Source of the DNA: an uncultured beta proteobacterium
GTDB lineage: Bacteria; Pseudomonadota; Gammaproteobacteria; Burkholderiales; Rhodocyclaceae
Length of the DNA: 5,256 nt
Direction of reading: 5' to 3'
Assembly (NCBI GenBank): GCA_903910495.1
Contig: CAIVZW010000404.1
Span: forward strand, 1 to 5,256
A model generated the notes under the pieces. It did not search any database, had not been told where the DNA came from, and was given only the letters and a program-made list of their open reading frames with translations. Made by a program: the position numbers and the translations under genes. Within the stretch, counting starts at the first letter, position 1. Each line of letters begins with the position of its first letter. Below, piece by piece: positions 5,249 through 5,256 of this stretch.

Positions 5249-5256
5249 ATGGCGGT
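5249..5256 (+). CDS. Start of a gene truncated by the window edge
   Basis: GGGGAG at 5238-5243 is a good ribosome binding site 5 nt before ATG 5249, which continues as ATG GCG GT. A second ATG at 5244 sits directly against the ribosome binding site and is less likely. Only two full codons are visible, so the product cannot be named. The spacing of over 260 nt from the regulator and its own -10 candidate suggest a separate transcription unit. Confidence 0.45.

Overview
The window holds one complete TRAP (tripartite ATP-independent periplasmic) transporter operon and its likely LacI-family regulator, all on the + strand, preceded by a highly structured intergenic repeat. The coding DNA is GC-rich with G/C-ending codons. 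The repeat at the left edge contains TTCGACAGGCTCACC- and CCGTTCGCCCTGAGC-type blocks, which are widespread in proteobacterial, especially betaproteobacterial, genomes. A betaproteobacterium, perhaps of the Rhodocyclales, is the best guess, but no marker gene here proves it.

Layout. Positions 1-262 are a probable non-autonomous repeat unit with near-identical terminal inverted repeats and several internal hairpins. Positions 263-590 are the control region of the transporter operon. They carry a TTGACT -35-like box, two copies of the palindrome ATGnAACGTTnCAT whose centres lie exactly 20 bp apart, and a leader of about 115 nt with a stem-loop. Next come dctQ (591-1061), dctM (1066-2343), a small PPC/DUF296-domain protein (2371-2781) and dctP (2876-3865). 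A bulky hairpin followed by a T-rich run closes the operon at 3876-3918. Immediately after it an extended -10 motif lies only 8 nt before the ATG of a LacI-family regulator (3939-4982). The last 270 bases are intergenic, with a good -10 hexamer inside a dyad, and end at a ribosome binding site and the first codons of another gene.

How the parts fit together. DctP (secreted) captures a substrate, probably an organic or sugar acid, because the arginine and asparagine typical of carboxylate-binding DctP proteins are present. DctQ and DctM form the ion-driven membrane permease. The LacI-family protein most likely binds the twin palindromes over the dctQ promoter and releases them when it senses the substrate or a derivative. 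The PPC/DUF296 protein is the unusual member. It is the only non-transport gene inside the operon, sits between the permease and the binding protein, has no assigned reaction, and keeps a His cluster that could hold a metal. No catabolic enzyme is visible in the window, so the substrate cannot be read from context.

The most interesting points are the PPC/DUF296 protein embedded in a TRAP operon, the pair of LacI-type operators, the multi-hairpin repeat with terminal inverted repeats, and the terminator/near-leaderless promoter junction before the regulator.
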